Positions 1 to 8,883 are shown, numbered from the stretch's first letter. The stretch: 64,000 nt of DNA from Methylopila sp. Yamaguchi (GCF_002897035.1 NZ_BAUX01000003.1:62001-126000), one strand, 5' to 3'. Notes: generated by a model from the sequence alone, not told the origin. A program made the numbers and translations.

Positions 1-853
1 CGGAATGCGAGCCGCCGCGCACCACGTTCGGCGCGCCGGCCACCGTGGCGAGGCCCGCCGCCTTCGCCGCCCGCGCCGCGGCGAGCGTCGTGGGAAACTC
101 AGAGATCGCGCAGCCCTCCGCCGCGGCCTCCGCGACATGCGCCTCGGTCGTGTCGTCGTGGCTTGCGAGCGGCGCGCCGCGGGCCTTGAACAGCGCGACC
201 ACCTGGGGTCGGTTTCGGGCGGCGTTCTCGGCCCCGGCCGCCATGCGCCGGGCGAGCATCTCGTCGGCGTCGGTCTCGGACAGGCCGTTGCTCGTCATGA
301 ACCGCTTCAGCGTCGCGACGTCCCGCCACTGCCGCTGGCCGGGCGTGTGGTCCATCAGCGAGCCGAGCCGCACGAGGGGCGAATCGAGATGGCCGTCGAG
401 GTCGCCGATCAGCGCGGGATCGGTCAGCTCGCAGCGCAGGTGGATGCGGTGCTCGATGCGGAACGCGCCCGACCGCACCCCGTCCTCGATCGCCGCGACC
501 ATGTCGGGGAAGATCGCGCGGCGGTAGTCGTTCTTGGCGTCGTAGCCGCCGGCGCAAAGCGCGTCGAAGACGGTGGTGACGCCGGAGGCAGCCATCTGCG
601 CGTCGTGCACCAGCGCCGCCGCGAGCGGGTTCGGCCACACGACGCCGGGCCGCGGCACGAAGTGCTTCTCGAGGTTGTCGGTGTGGATCTCGATCAGGCC
701 GGGCGCCAGCAGGTCGCCCTCGAGGTCGATCGCGCCCGGCGCCTGCGAGCGTCCCTCGGAGATGTCACGGATGACGCCGTCCCGGTGCGCCAGCGTGCCG
801 GTGACGATCGCGTCGTCGAGCACGAGGCGGGCGTTGGTGAGGACGGTTTCCAT
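1..853 (-). CDS. phnM: Alpha-D-ribose 1-methylphosphonate 5-triphosphate diphosphatase (PhnM), partial
   Basis: An amidohydrolase-superfamily enzyme of the carbon-phosphorus lyase pathway. It removes pyrophosphate from alpha-D-ribose 1-methylphosphonate 5-triphosphate so that PhnJ can cleave the C-P bond. About 284 residues are present from an ATG at 853; the family is about 380 residues long, so the C-terminus lies beyond the left edge. Visible metal-site motifs are HTDNLEKH (His57, Asn60, His64), DHTPGQ near residue 168 and SHDDTTEAH (His232, Asp233). Translation reads cleanly in one frame to base 1. The other phn genes would be expected off the window. The identification rests on the motifs and overall sequence and is firm. 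Confidence 0.9.
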   Translation of the reverse strand, partial: METVLTNARLVLDDAIVTGTLAHRDGVIRDISEGRSQAPGAIDLEGDLLAPGLIEIHTDNLEKHFVPRPGVVWPNPLAAALVHDAQMAASGVTTVFDALCAGGYDAKNDYRRAIFPDMVAAIEDGVRSGAFRIEHRIHLRCELTDPALIGDLDGHLDSPLVRLGSLMDHTPGQRQWRDVATLKRFMTSNGLSETDADEMLARRMAAGAENAARNRPQVVALFKARGAPLASHDDTTEAHVAEAAAEGCAISEFPTTLAAARAAKAAGLATVAGAPNVVRGGSHS

Positions 854-948
854 CGGGCGGCTATAGGGGTCTCGAAAGCTCGGCCGGCGGCCGAAGGTTG
901 CGCCTAGATAGGCCGACCAGGGCGCGATGGAAACCTGCGCCCTTGGCG

Positions 949-2490
949 TCAGACCCCGAGCGCCGCCCCTTCGCCGCGGGGGTCGGCGCCGGCCTCGACG
1001 CGGCCGGAGGCCTCGCGAATGAGCGCCGCGGGCGCCGCGAACCCTGAGCTCTCCACAGCGACGCGATGTCCCATCCGGTCGAGCCGATCCGCGACTTCGC
1101 CGTCGAACCCCGGCTCAAGCGCCAGCAGGGGCTCGCCGTCCGGCCCGCGGCGAAGCGCGATCCGCGGGGCGGCGAGGGCGCTCGCGAGATCCTGCTCGAA
1201 GCCGAGGCGGCGTACCGCCAGCGCGGCGGCGGCCAGGGGCGGCCGGTCGCTTGCGCCGAACACCGCGACGCGCCCGTCGAGCATGGCCATCAGCGGCGCC
1301 GACAGCGGATCGGAGGCGGCGGCGCCCGGACGAAGCGGTTCGTCGCCCTCGAGCGCGAAGGCCGCGCCGCGGTTCGAGAGCAGCACGCCGGTCGACGCCG
1401 AGACCATGCCCGCGCCGAACGGCGACAACAGGCTGTGCGTGACGCTGACCGCGCGGCCTGCGGCGTCGACGACGCCGATCCAGCCGGCGCCCCCGGTGGG
1501 GACGTCAGGCAAAGCGAGCGGCGTCGCGCGGGCGCGGTCGAGCGCGCCGGCTGCAGCGTCGAGCGCCTCCGGCGTCAGACGATCGGCGGCGGCGACGCGC
1601 GGGCGGTCGTCGGCCTCGGCCTCGCGGCGTAGCCCCTCGACGCGTTTCGCGCCCTCGACGATGGCGTGGACGAAGGCGGCGTCGTCGTCGCGCTGGAGCT
1701 TCAGCCGCTCCAGCAGCGCGATCAGGGCGGGCGTCGAGAGCTCGGCGTCGAACGCCACGCCGGCCTTGATGCGCGCGGACAGCGCCGCCCGCGGCCGGGC
1801 TTCGACGCGGGTGAGATCCTCGCGGCCGAGCGGGATGCCGAGGCGATCGAGGTCGGCGGCCAGCTCGCGGGAGAGGTCGCCGTCGTAGAGGTCGCGGAGA
1901 CCGGAGCGCGCGAGATGCTCGAGCGCGTCCGCCAGCCGCGGCGGGCGCAGCGTGGCGCCTGCGGCGGGCGCGGCCTTGTCGATGAGGAAGGCGGCCTGGA
2001 AGCCCTTATCCTCGGGGAGCGTCGGGAGCGCGTCGGCCAGGGCGCGGGCGAGGGTGGACGAAACGGAAAAGCCCTCGCGGGCGTGTCGCAGCGCGTCGGC
2101 GAACAGCACGTGGCGCGGTAGGCGGCGGCTGGAAAGCTCCAGCGCCGCCCGCCAACCTTCGACGGACCCGGGCGCCACGAAGGCGGAGAACGGCCCGCGG
2201 ACCGGGACGGCGCCATGGCCGCGGTCATGGAAGAAGGCTGGGGACGCGCGCCGTCCGGCGAGGCCGCGGGCCTCGATCACGCCGACCGCCCCGTGCGGTT
2301 CGCGGAAGGTCCAGACGGCGTCGGCCGCCAGCGAGCTCAGGTGCGGCGCGACGACGGCGAGCGTCGCCGCCATCGCGACGGCCGCCTCGAAGGCGTCGCC
2401 GCCTTCTCCCAGGATTAGCCGGCCGGTCTCCGCGGCCTCGCGACAGGGAGCGGCCACGGCCCCCCGCGTGGAGACGACGATGTCGGACAT
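949..2490 (-). CDS. Gamma-glutamyltransferase family protein, apparently lacking the catalytic Thr
   Basis: An Ntn-hydrolase-fold homologue of gamma-glutamyltransferase, about 513 residues from the ATG at 2490 (an in-frame ATG at 2538 would add 16 low-complexity residues). The large-subunit part (DAFEAAVAMAATLAVVAPH) and the C-terminal ADPRGEGAALG end match the family. At the autoprocessing site, where active enzymes have TTHxSVxD, this protein reads GGAGWIGVVD, so the Thr nucleophile is replaced. The usual GSPGG oxyanion/substrate segment is also changed (FGASDRPP). No signal peptide is seen. Known members mature by self-cleavage at the Thr; by inference this one neither processes nor acts as a normal transpeptidase. 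Its real role is unknown. Confidence 0.75.
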   Translation of the reverse strand: MSDIVVSTRGAVAAPCREAAETGRLILGEGGDAFEAAVAMAATLAVVAPHLSSLAADAVWTFREPHGAVGVIEARGLAGRRASPAFFHDRGHGAVPVRGPFSAFVAPGSVEGWRAALELSSRRLPRHVLFADALRHAREGFSVSSTLARALADALPTLPEDKGFQAAFLIDKAAPAAGATLRPPRLADALEHLARSGLRDLYDGDLSRELAADLDRLGIPLGREDLTRVEARPRAALSARIKAGVAFDAELSTPALIALLERLKLQRDDDAAFVHAIVEGAKRVEGLRREAEADDRPRVAAADRLTPEALDAAAGALDRARATPLALPDVPTGGAGWIGVVDAAGRAVSVTHSLLSPFGAGMVSASTGVLLSNRGAAFALEGDEPLRPGAAASDPLSAPLMAMLDGRVAVFGASDRPPLAAAALAVRRLGFEQDLASALAAPRIALRRGPDGEPLLALEPGFDGEVADRLDRMGHRVAVESSGFAAPAALIREASGRVEAGADPRGEGAALGV

Positions 2491-2606
2491 GGGGGCCTGG
2501 CTGACTCTCGAGGAGGTTTTGGAGGGCGGCCTGCTCATGTCCGGCGCGCGGCATGGAGGCCAGAGGATGGAGGCAAGAGGGCTTCGAGCGCCTCGCTGGC
2601 GCTCGG

Positions 2607-2752
2607 CTCCTCAGCATGAGGAGGTCGTCGGGAGGACCAGGACTACAGAACCAAGACTGCCTCCGACCTCCTCACGCTGAGGAGCGCCGAAGGCGCGTCT
2701 CGAAGCACGCGCTTGACCGAAGCGGAGTCATGCCCTTGCCGGGCATGACTCG
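2607..2752. repeat. Intergenic palindromic repeats (CTCCTCA-N3-TGAGGAG type and a stem-loop)
   Basis: The 230-bp gap between two minus-strand genes holds three palindromes. CTCCTCA-GCA-TGAGGAG lies at 2607-2623 and CTCCTCA-CGC-TGAGGAG at 2668-2684. An 11-bp perfect stem GAGTCATGCCC/GGGCATGACTC with a 5-nt loop is at 2726-2752. The first type recurs at 30132-30148. No T-tract follows, so these look like dispersed intergenic repeats rather than classical terminators, although they may stabilise the 3' end of the cobW-like transcript. Confidence 0.7.
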
Positions 2753-2771
2753 TGAGACGGGCGCGATCAGC

Positions 2772-3914
2772 TCAAGCCGCGCAGGCTTCGAAGCCCTCGC
2801 GCAGCTTGGCCTCGTCGAGCTCCTTGCCGATGAAGACCAGCTTGGAGCGGCGGGCCTCGTCGGCCTTCCACTCGCGCTGCAGGTCGCCGTCGAGGATCAT
2901 GTGCACGCCCTGGAACACGAAGCGGCGATCCTCGCCCTTGAACGCGAGAATGCCCTTCCAGCGCAGGAAGTTCTGGCCGTCGGACTGCGCCAGCGCGTTG
3001 ACCCAGGGCATGAACTTGTTGGGATCGACCTCGCCGGGGATCTCCAGCGCGACCGATTGCATGGTCTCGTCGTGGTAGTGCTTCAGGCCGCCGTGCGAAT
3101 GCTCGCCGTGGCCATGATCCTTGTGCGCGTGGCCGTGGTCCTCGTGGCCGTGGCCGTGCCCGTGATCGTGGCCGCAGCCGCAGTCCGGTCCATGCTCGTG
3201 GTGGTCGTGCGCGTGGCCATGGGCGTGGTCATGATGACTGTGGTCGTGGTCGTCGGCCTCGAGGAACGCCGGCTCCAGCGCGAGGATGCGGTCGAGGTCG
3301 AACGCGCCTTTGTCCAGCACCTCGTCCAGCGCGACGGCGCTCTTCACCGTGCGGATGACGCGGGCGTAGGGGTTGATGCCGCGGATGCGGGCCTCGACCT
3401 CCTCCAGCTCGTCCTTGGTGACGAGGTCGGTCTTGTTGAGCAGGATCACGTCGGCGAAGGCGATCTGGTTCTTCGCCTCCGGCGCGTCCTTGAGGCGATC
3501 CGTCAGCCACTTGGCGTCGGCGACGGTGACGACGGCGTCGAGCCGGGCCTTCCGGCCGACCTCCTCGTCAATGAAGAAGGTCTGCGCGACGGGGGCGGGG
3601 TCGGCGAGGCCGGTGGTCTCGACGATGATCGCGTCGAACTTCCCCTTGCGCTTCATCAGGCCTTCGAGGATGCGGATCAGGTCGCCGCGCACGGTGCAGC
3701 AGATGCACCCGTTGTTCATTTCGAACACTTCCTCGTCGGCGCCGACCACGAGGTCGTTGTCGATGCCGATCTCGCCGAACTCGTTGACGATGACGGCGTA
3801 GCGCTTGCCGTGCGGCTCCGAGAGGATGCGGTTGAGCAGGGTCGTCTTGCCGGCGCCGAGATAGCCGGTGAGCACGGTGACGGGCGTCTTGTCGGATGCG
3901 GCCGCGAGCGACAT
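2772..3914 (-). CDS. CobW/COG0523-family GTPase, His-rich putative zinc chaperone
   Basis: A G3E-family P-loop GTPase of 380 residues. GYLGAGKTT (17-25) is the Walker A motif and NGCICC (Cys70, Cys72, Cys73) is the CXCC metal-binding motif of COG0523 proteins. NEFGEIGID and ETTGLADP are also family marks. A stretch near residues 243-305 is dense in His with one Cys-Gly-Cys, and a CobW C-terminal domain follows. The start at 3914 is chosen because GGAGG lies 5 nt upstream. Known relatives deliver zinc or cobalt to client enzymes. The His-rich insert and the zinc-uptake operon 2 kb away favour zinc, but no Zur-like palindrome is visible upstream. Confidence 0.88.
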   Translation of the reverse strand: MSLAAASDKTPVTVLTGYLGAGKTTLLNRILSEPHGKRYAVIVNEFGEIGIDNDLVVGADEEVFEMNNGCICCTVRGDLIRILEGLMKRKGKFDAIIVETTGLADPAPVAQTFFIDEEVGRKARLDAVVTVADAKWLTDRLKDAPEAKNQIAFADVILLNKTDLVTKDELEEVEARIRGINPYARVIRTVKSAVALDEVLDKGAFDLDRILALEPAFLEADDHDHSHHDHAHGHAHDHHEHGPDCGCGHDHGHGHGHEDHGHAHKDHGHGEHSHGGLKHYHDETMQSVALEIPGEVDPNKFMPWVNALAQSDGQNFLRWKGILAFKGEDRRFVFQGVHMILDGDLQREWKADEARRSKLVFIGKELDEAKLREGFEACAA

Positions 3915-4018
3915 GGAGCCTCCGGGGGCGGGCGCGGCCAGAGATGGGCCGCTTCGGGATGGGATGGTCGCGCCTGATATAGCGACGCCGGGCGCTGGCG
4001 TCACGGGGCGTGACGGCG

Positions 4019-4999
4019 TCAGGCCCGCGCGCGGGCCCGGGGGTGAAACTGCTGGTGCACGGCGACGAGGCGGGCGGCGTCGACTTCGGTGTAGATCTGC
4101 GTCGTCGAGAGGCTGGCGTGGCCGAGCAGCTCCTGGATCGTCCTTAGGTCGCCGCCGCGCGCCAGCAGATGGGTCGCGAAGGAATGGCGCAGCGCGTGCG
4201 GCGTCGCGCTGTCGGGCAGGCCCAGCGCCCCGCGCATGCGCGCCACCGCCGCCTGCACGATGCGCGGGTTCAAAGGGCCGCCCTTAGCGCCCACGAACAG
4301 CGGGCCGGAGGGCGCCAGCGTCCAGGGGCAGTCCTTGAGATAGGCCGCGATAGAGGTCTGCACCGCGGCAATGACCGGCAGCTGGCGGGTCTTGCCGCCC
4401 TTGCCGGTGACCTCGATGCGGTCGACGCCCTCGACCGGCGCCTGCGCCCGCGTGAGCGACAGCGCCTCGGAGATGCGCAAGCCGCAGCCGTAGAGCAGCG
4501 CGATCACCGCTGCGTCGCGGGCGAGCACCCAGCCCTCGCGCTCCTCGCCCGCGCGAGTGTCGGCGTCGGCGAGCGCCCGGGCCGCGGCGGGGGAGACGGG
4601 CTTCGGCAGGCTGCGCGCAATCTTCGGGGACCGCACCGCCGCGAACGCCGACGCCTCGCCGCGGCCTGTGCGGGCGAGGAAGCGCGCGAGCGAGCGGCTC
4701 GACGCCAGCGCCCGCATCAGCGAGCGGCTGACGAGCCCCTTCGCTCGCCGGGCGGCGAGGAAGGCGCGGAGGTCGCGGGGCGTCAGCGCGATCAGGTCAT
4801 CGAGCGAGGCCGGCCCGCCGAGATGGCCCTGCAGGAAGGTGAGAAAGATGCGGACGTCGCGCCCGTAGGCCTCGACCGTCTTGGACGACAGCCGCCGCTC
4901 GGTCGCGAGATGCCGCAGCCACTCCGCGAAGGCCTGGCGCAGGTCCGGGGCCACGGGCAGCAGCAGGTCGTCGAGGGTCTGGATGGCGGGGGATGTCAT
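4019..4999 (-). CDS. xerC: Tyrosine recombinase XerC
   Basis: A 326-residue site-specific recombinase that works with XerD at dif to resolve chromosome dimers during cell division. The N-terminal SAM-like core-binding domain spans about residues 15-110. The catalytic domain shows the expected residues in order: Arg in GLRISEAL, Lys in [17 protein letters not shown] (His and Arg), His in [13 protein letters not shown] and the Tyr nucleophile in that last motif. Length is only slightly above the usual 300. It is a stand-alone gene with no integrase-type flanks or att-like repeats, which argues for the housekeeping enzyme rather than a mobile element. Confidence 0.92.
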   Translation of the reverse strand: MTSPAIQTLDDLLLPVAPDLRQAFAEWLRHLATERRLSSKTVEAYGRDVRIFLTFLQGHLGGPASLDDLIALTPRDLRAFLAARRAKGLVSRSLMRALASSRSLARFLARTGRGEASAFAAVRSPKIARSLPKPVSPAAARALADADTRAGEEREGWVLARDAAVIALLYGCGLRISEALSLTRAQAPVEGVDRIEVTGKGGKTRQLPVIAAVQTSIAAYLKDCPWTLAPSGPLFVGAKGGPLNPRIVQAAVARMRGALGLPDSATPHALRHSFATHLLARGGDLRTIQELLGHASLSTTQIYTEVDAARLVAVHQQFHPRARARA

Positions 5000-5139
5000 G
5001 GCCGTCAGGATGGTCGGGAGGGGTTAAGTTTTTCCGGGCCGGGCGCCCGGTCGGACATTTTGCGCGACGGACGTGTCGGGACGGCGGCGTCCCGGCCGTC
5101 CTCGCAAGCGGAGCGAAATCTTCACCGGGAGCAGACGCC

Positions 5140-5610
5140 ATGACCGACGCCATCGATCCGAACCGCGACCTTGTCCTGACCCGTCTGCTCGACGCGCCGC
5201 GAAGCGCGCTCTACCGCTGCTGGACCGAGCCGGAGCTCTTGAAGCAATTCTTCGCGCCGCTGCCCTACACCACGCCGCACGCCGAGCTCGACGTGCGCCC
5301 CGGCGGCTCGAACCGCATCACCATGCGCTCGCCGGACGGCGAGGACATGCCGATGTCCGGCGTCTATCTCGACGCGGTTCCGAACGAGAAGATCGTCTTC
5401 ACCGACGCCTTCACCGAGGCGTGGAAACCGTCGGAGAAGCCGTTCTTCGTTGGGATTCTCACTTTCGCGGACGAAGCCGGCAAGACCCGCTACACCGCCG
5501 TCGCCCGCCACTGGACGGCCGAGGACAAGGCCGCCCACGAGGCGATGGGGTTCCGCGAGGGGTGGGGGCAGGTCGCGGACCAGCTTGAGGCGCTGGCGAA
5601 GACGCTGTGA
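5140..5610 (+). CDS. SRPBCC / AHSA1-family protein
   Basis: A 156-residue member of the START-like SRPBCC fold (activator of Hsp90 ATPase homologue 1-like family), small soluble proteins with a hydrophobic ligand cavity. Typical features are the N-terminal LVLTRLLDAPRSALYRCWTEPELLKQFFAP, the central ELDVRPGG and the C-terminal HEAMGFREGWGQVADQLEAL helix. The ATG at 5140 follows a GGGAG-like site; upstream in-frame codons look non-coding. Substrate unknown. It stands alone, convergent with the zinc-operon binding protein across a repeat element. Confidence 0.88.
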   Translation: MTDAIDPNRDLVLTRLLDAPRSALYRCWTEPELLKQFFAPLPYTTPHAELDVRPGGSNRITMRSPDGEDMPMSGVYLDAVPNEKIVFTDAFTEAWKPSEKPFFVGILTFADEAGKTRYTAVARHWTAEDKAAHEAMGFREGWGQVADQLEALAKTL

Positions 5611-5647
5611 GGGGGCCTCGCCCCCGTCGGCTCAAGCCTACCCGGGC

Positions 5648-5735
5648 CGTCATGGTCCGGCTTGACCGGACCATCCACGCCGAACGTCGCCCTCGACGTC
5701 GGAAATGGGTCCTCCGGTCAAGCCGGAGGACGACG
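5648..5735. repeat. Composite two-hairpin intergenic repeat, copy A
   Basis: Two palindromes about 37 bp apart: GGTCCGG-CTTGA-CCGGACC (5654-5672) and TCCTCCGG-TCAAG-CCGGAGGA (5710-5730), preceded by CCGTCAT and followed by CGACGG. The same layout recurs at 19196-19278 and 34445-34531, and with different arm sequences at 10347-10434. It sits between convergent gene ends and could act as a bidirectional transcript stabiliser or terminator. Confidence 0.8.
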
Positions 5736-5755
5736 GCGGCGCTTGTCGCCCGATC

Positions 5756-6679
5756 TCAGCTCGACAGCGCCGCCGTCAGCTCACGCAGGTTCGAGCGCAT
5801 CATGTCGACGTAAGTTCCCGCGGGGCCGTTCGGGCCCGACAACGCGTCGGAGTAGAGCGTGCCTCCCACCACGGCGCCGGTCTCCTTGGCGATGCGTTCG
5901 ACCAGCCGCTTATCGGTGATGTTCTCAACGAACACCGCCGGGATCTTCTCCGTCTTGATCTGACGGATGATCTTCGCGACGTCCTTGGCGGAGGCCTCCG
6001 CTTCGGTCGAGACGCCCTGCGGCGAGATGATCTCCACGCCGTAGGCCTTGGCGTAGTAGCCGAAGGCGTCGTGCGAGGTGATGATCTTGCGGCGCTCGGC
6101 AGGGATCTTGGCGAGGCCCGCGCGGATTTCGGCGTCGAGCGCGTCGAGCGTCGCCAGATAGGCGGCCGCGTTCGTCTCGTAGGCCGTCTTGCCCTCGGGG
6201 TCGGCCGCGATCAGCGCGTCGCGGATGTTCGCCACGTAGAGCTTGGCGTTGGGGACCGACTGCCAGGCGTGCGGGTCGGTGACCTCGTGGCCGTGCCCGT
6301 GGTCGTGGCCATGGCCATGGCCGTCCTCCTCGTCCTCCATCTTCTGCGCCGTGACGCCCTTGGAGGCGATCACAACCGTTCCCTTGGCTCCAGAAGATTT
6401 CGCGAGGCGGTCGATCCAGCCTTCGAGACCCAGGCCGTTCTCGAAGATTACGGCGGCGTCCGCCGCCTTCTTGGCGTCGGCGGGGGCGGGCGAGAACACG
6501 TGGGCGTCGCCGTCCGGCCCGACGAGCGTCTCGACCGTGACGCGGTCGCCGCCGACCTGACGCACCAGGTCGCCGAGGATCGAGAATGTCGCGAGCGCCT
6601 TGACCGGCTCGGCGGCGGCCGGCGTGACGACGAACGCGGCCGTGACCGCGGCGGCGAGGAGAGAGCGCATCCGCATCAT
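5756..6679 (-). CDS. znuA: Zinc ABC transporter substrate-binding protein (ZnuA-like)
   Basis: A periplasmic cluster A-I metal-binding lipocalin-like protein of 307 residues that captures zinc for the ABC importer. The signal peptide ends near residue 23 (TPAAA-EPV). Expected metal ligands are His60 (DAHVFSP), His137 (DPHAWQ), His203 (SHDAFGYYA) and Asp278 (YSDAL). A His/Asp-rich loop (about 120-131, [11 protein letters not shown]) is the mark of zinc rather than manganese binders. GGAGG lies just upstream of the start. It is the last gene of a four-gene operon with the permease and ATPase. Manganese specificity is the alternative but less likely given the His loop. Confidence 0.9.
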   Translation of the reverse strand: MMRMRSLLAAAVTAAFVVTPAAAEPVKALATFSILGDLVRQVGGDRVTVETLVGPDGDAHVFSPAPADAKKAADAAVIFENGLGLEGWIDRLAKSSGAKGTVVIASKGVTAQKMEDEEDGHGHGHDHGHGHEVTDPHAWQSVPNAKLYVANIRDALIAADPEGKTAYETNAAAYLATLDALDAEIRAGLAKIPAERRKIITSHDAFGYYAKAYGVEIISPQGVSTEAEASAKDVAKIIRQIKTEKIPAVFVENITDKRLVERIAKETGAVVGGTLYSDALSGPNGPAGTYVDMMRSNLRELTAALSS

Positions 6680-6712
6680 GAAAACCTCCGGAAGGTGACG
6701 TTCGTTCGGGCG

Positions 6713-7588
6713 TCAGGCCGCCCTGTGATGGCGCGGCGGCGCGAGCCGCCAGAGCACGCCGCCGGACCAGCCGACGGCGACGGAGACGAGGTAAAGGACG
6801 CCGGCCGACAGGATGATCGCGGGGCCGGTCGGCAGGTCGAAGTGGTAGGAGACGAGGAGGCCGGCGACGCTCGCGAGGCTCGCGACCAGGATCGCGACCG
6901 CGAACATCGGCGTCAGCGCGTTCGACCAAAAGCGCGCGGCGGCGGCGGGCAGCATCATGACGCCGACGGCGAGCAGGGTGCCGAGCGCCTGGAACCCGGC
7001 CACGAGATTTAGCACCACGAGGCCGAGGAAGATGAAGTGGACCGGCCCGCCGGCGCGGCTGACCGAGCGCAGGAAACCAGGGTCGACGCATTCCAGCACC
7101 AACGGCCGGTAGATCAGCGCAAGCGCGACGAGCGTGACGCTGGCGACGCCCGCCAGCAGCAGCATGGCCTGATCGTCGAGCGCCAGCACCGATCCGAACA
7201 GCACGTGCAGCAGGTCGACGTTGGAGCCCTTAAGCGAGACGAGCGTGACGCCGAGCGCGAGCGACAGCAGGTAGAACGAGGCGAGCGCCGCGTCCTCTTT
7301 CAGCACGGTGGTGCGGGCGACGAGGCCGGTGAGCAGCGCCACCGAGACGCCGGCGACAAGGCCGCCCAGCGTCATCGCCGGCAGCGACAGCCCGGCCACG
7401 AGGAAGCCGACCGCGGCGCCCGGGAGGATGGCGTGGGCCATGGCGTCGCCGGTCAGGCTCATGCGCCGCAGCATCAGGAACACGCCGATCGGCGCCGCGC
7501 CGAGCGACAGCGCGAGCGCGCCGACCAGCGCCCGACGCATGAAGGCGAACTCGGCGAAGGGTCCAACGAGGGCGTCATAGAGGGTCAT
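6713..7588 (-). CDS. znuB: Zinc ABC transporter permease (ZnuB-like)
   Basis: A 291-residue inner-membrane permease of the ABC-3 family. Hydrophobic segments run through the whole length, probably 8 helices. Family motifs include LMLRRMSLTGDAMAHAILPGAAVGF near residue 38 and GTLLAVGVMMLPAAAARFW near 205. It lies 4 bp after the ATPase gene and 33 bp before the binding protein gene, so all are probably one transcript. It would form a homodimeric channel energised by the neighbouring ATPase. Confidence 0.92.
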   Translation of the reverse strand: MTLYDALVGPFAEFAFMRRALVGALALSLGAAPIGVFLMLRRMSLTGDAMAHAILPGAAVGFLVAGLSLPAMTLGGLVAGVSVALLTGLVARTTVLKEDAALASFYLLSLALGVTLVSLKGSNVDLLHVLFGSVLALDDQAMLLLAGVASVTLVALALIYRPLVLECVDPGFLRSVSRAGGPVHFIFLGLVVLNLVAGFQALGTLLAVGVMMLPAAAARFWSNALTPMFAVAILVASLASVAGLLVSYHFDLPTGPAIILSAGVLYLVSVAVGWSGGVLWRLAPPRHHRAA

Positions 7589-7592
7589 CGCG

Positions 7593-8333
7593 TCAGGCCG
7601 CGTTCGCGGAGCAGAACGGGGCGGCGTCGTCGAACGCTTCGGTCATGGCGCGGGCCTCAAGCAGGCGCTCCGGCTTCAGCGCCTCCGTCGTCGGCCCCCA
7701 GGCCACGGCGCGGCGGGCGAGCAGCAGCGTCTCGGGGAAGGCGCGGCGCACCATGTCGATGTCGTGCAGCACCGCGATCACCGTGCGGCGCTCGGAGTGC
7801 CAGCGCGCGACCAGCGCCAGAAGGTCCTCGACCGTTTTGGCGTCGATGGCCGCGAAGGGCTCGTCGAGCAGGATGACGGAGGCGTCCTGCAGCAGCAGCC
7901 TGGCGAACAGCGCGCGCTGCAGCTGGCCGCCGGAGAGCGTGCCGATGGCGCGGCGCTCGAACCCGGTAAGGCCGACGCCGGCTATCGCCTCAGCGACCCG
8001 CGCCCGGTCGGCGCGGCCGACGCCGCCGAACAGGCCGGCGCGGCGCCAGAGGCCTGTGGCGACGAGGTCGAACACGTCGATCGGGAAGCTGCGGTCGAGC
8101 TCCGCGGCCTGGGGCAGGTAAGCTATGTCGCGGGGACCGAGCGCGCCGCGGTCGATGCGCCCGCCGAGCGGCTCGATCGCGCCGACGAGGCCCTTGAGCA
8201 GCGTGGACTTGCCCGCGCCGTTTGGCCCCACCACCGCCAGCAACGCGCCCGGCGCGACGGCGCCGTCGAGGTGGTGCACGGCGGGGTGACGGTCGTAGCC
8301 GAGCGTCACGTCCTCGAGCCGGAGCGCGCTCAT
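7593..8333 (-). CDS. znuC: Zinc ABC transporter ATP-binding protein (ZnuC-like)
   Basis: A 246-residue ABC ATPase. Walker A GPNGAGKST (about 35-43), Q-loop YLPQ, signature LSGGQLQR, Walker B VILLDEPF and the switch His in AVLHDID are all present. The start at 8333 is fixed by a 4-bp ATGA overlap with the stop of the upstream His-rich membrane-protein gene, indicating translational coupling; in-frame codons further upstream lie inside that gene. It powers import of zinc bound by the periplasmic protein encoded two genes downstream. Confidence 0.92.
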   Translation of the reverse strand: MSALRLEDVTLGYDRHPAVHHLDGAVAPGALLAVVGPNGAGKSTLLKGLVGAIEPLGGRIDRGALGPRDIAYLPQAAELDRSFPIDVFDLVATGLWRRAGLFGGVGRADRARVAEAIAGVGLTGFERRAIGTLSGGQLQRALFARLLLQDASVILLDEPFAAIDAKTVEDLLALVARWHSERRTVIAVLHDIDMVRRAFPETLLLARRAVAWGPTTEALKPERLLEARAMTEAFDDAAPFCSANAA

Positions 8334-8554
8334 GCCAGGGCCCAGGCGACGGCGCCCCATAGCACGATCAACGCCGCGGCGACGCCGCCAATCCGGCCAA
8401 GCGCAGATGTGCGCAGCAATGAGGCGGCGGGCGCCTGCGCGCGGGGGGCATGGCCGTGCCGCGGGAAAGCATGGTCGTGACCATGCCCGTGGGAGCCGGG
8501 GTCGTGGGAGCCGTGATCGTGGGCGTGGTGGTCGTGGGCGTGCGTGGACGTCAT
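8330..8554 (-). CDS. Small His-rich single-span membrane protein, first gene of the zinc operon
   Basis: A 74-residue protein. The first 38 residues carry many His-Asp and His-Gly pairs (HAHDHHAHDHGSHD and HGHGHDHAFPRHGH). A linker and one C-terminal hydrophobic helix (GGVAAALIVLWGAVAWALA) follow, giving a tail-anchored layout. The ATG at 8554 lies 36 bp downstream of the Zur-like palindrome; longer in-frame starts would put the palindrome inside the gene. Its stop overlaps the ATPase start. No named family recognised. By inference it binds or senses zinc at the inner membrane for the importer. Confidence 0.7.
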   Translation of the reverse strand: MTSTHAHDHHAHDHGSHDPGSHGHGHDHAFPRHGHAPRAQAPAASLLRTSALGRIGGVAAALIVLWGAVAWALA

Positions 8555-8589
8555 GCCGAGCTCGGTCGGGCGCGGGAGCGCTTTGTGAG

Positions 8590-8610
8590 AAACGTTATAT
8601 CGTAACGTTT
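8590..8610 (-). promoter_or_regulatory. Zur-type operator upstream of the zinc operon
   Basis: A perfect inverted repeat AAACGTTA-TATCG-TAACGTTT, AT-rich in a very GC-rich region, 36 bp before the first gene of the zinc-uptake operon. Alphaproteobacterial Zur boxes are similar AT-rich palindromes centred on GTTA/TAAC half-sites. Binding of Zur with zinc would repress the operon. No zur gene is in the window. Confidence 0.72.
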
Positions 8611-8883
8611 TCGCGATGCAAGGTTGGCGGAGATCGAAACTCGGCGCGCTCAACGAACAAGCCGAGGACCAAAAGTGTGGACACGCCTCTCTCGATAGGG
8701 AGAGGGTGGACGGGCGCAGCTTGGGCGGGCGGGGGCTAGGATGGGCCCCGAAGGCCGGCGCCGCGCTCTACGCGCAAACCCCACCCGACCTCGGCTGACG
8801 CCGAGCCACGCTCCCCAAGCTCCGCTTGAGAAGGGATGTCCGCGCCTCGTCCTGATTGAGAGAGGGTAGGAGGCTGGTGATCC
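8611..8883. other. Intergenic region with no gene
   Basis: About 270 bp between the zinc operon promoter and a small membrane-protein gene. It contains a CCTCTC-TCGATAG-GGAGAGG imperfect hairpin near 8690-8706 and a GGTGGACGGGCG-type stretch that recurs near 60664. Short open frames across it are proline/arginine-rich by composition and have no ribosome site. I see no gene. Confidence 0.5.

Noticed and set aside
4019-4999. XerC as a phage or island integrase
   Set aside because: No attachment repeats, no tRNA gene and no mobile-element genes nearby. Sequence and length match housekeeping XerC.
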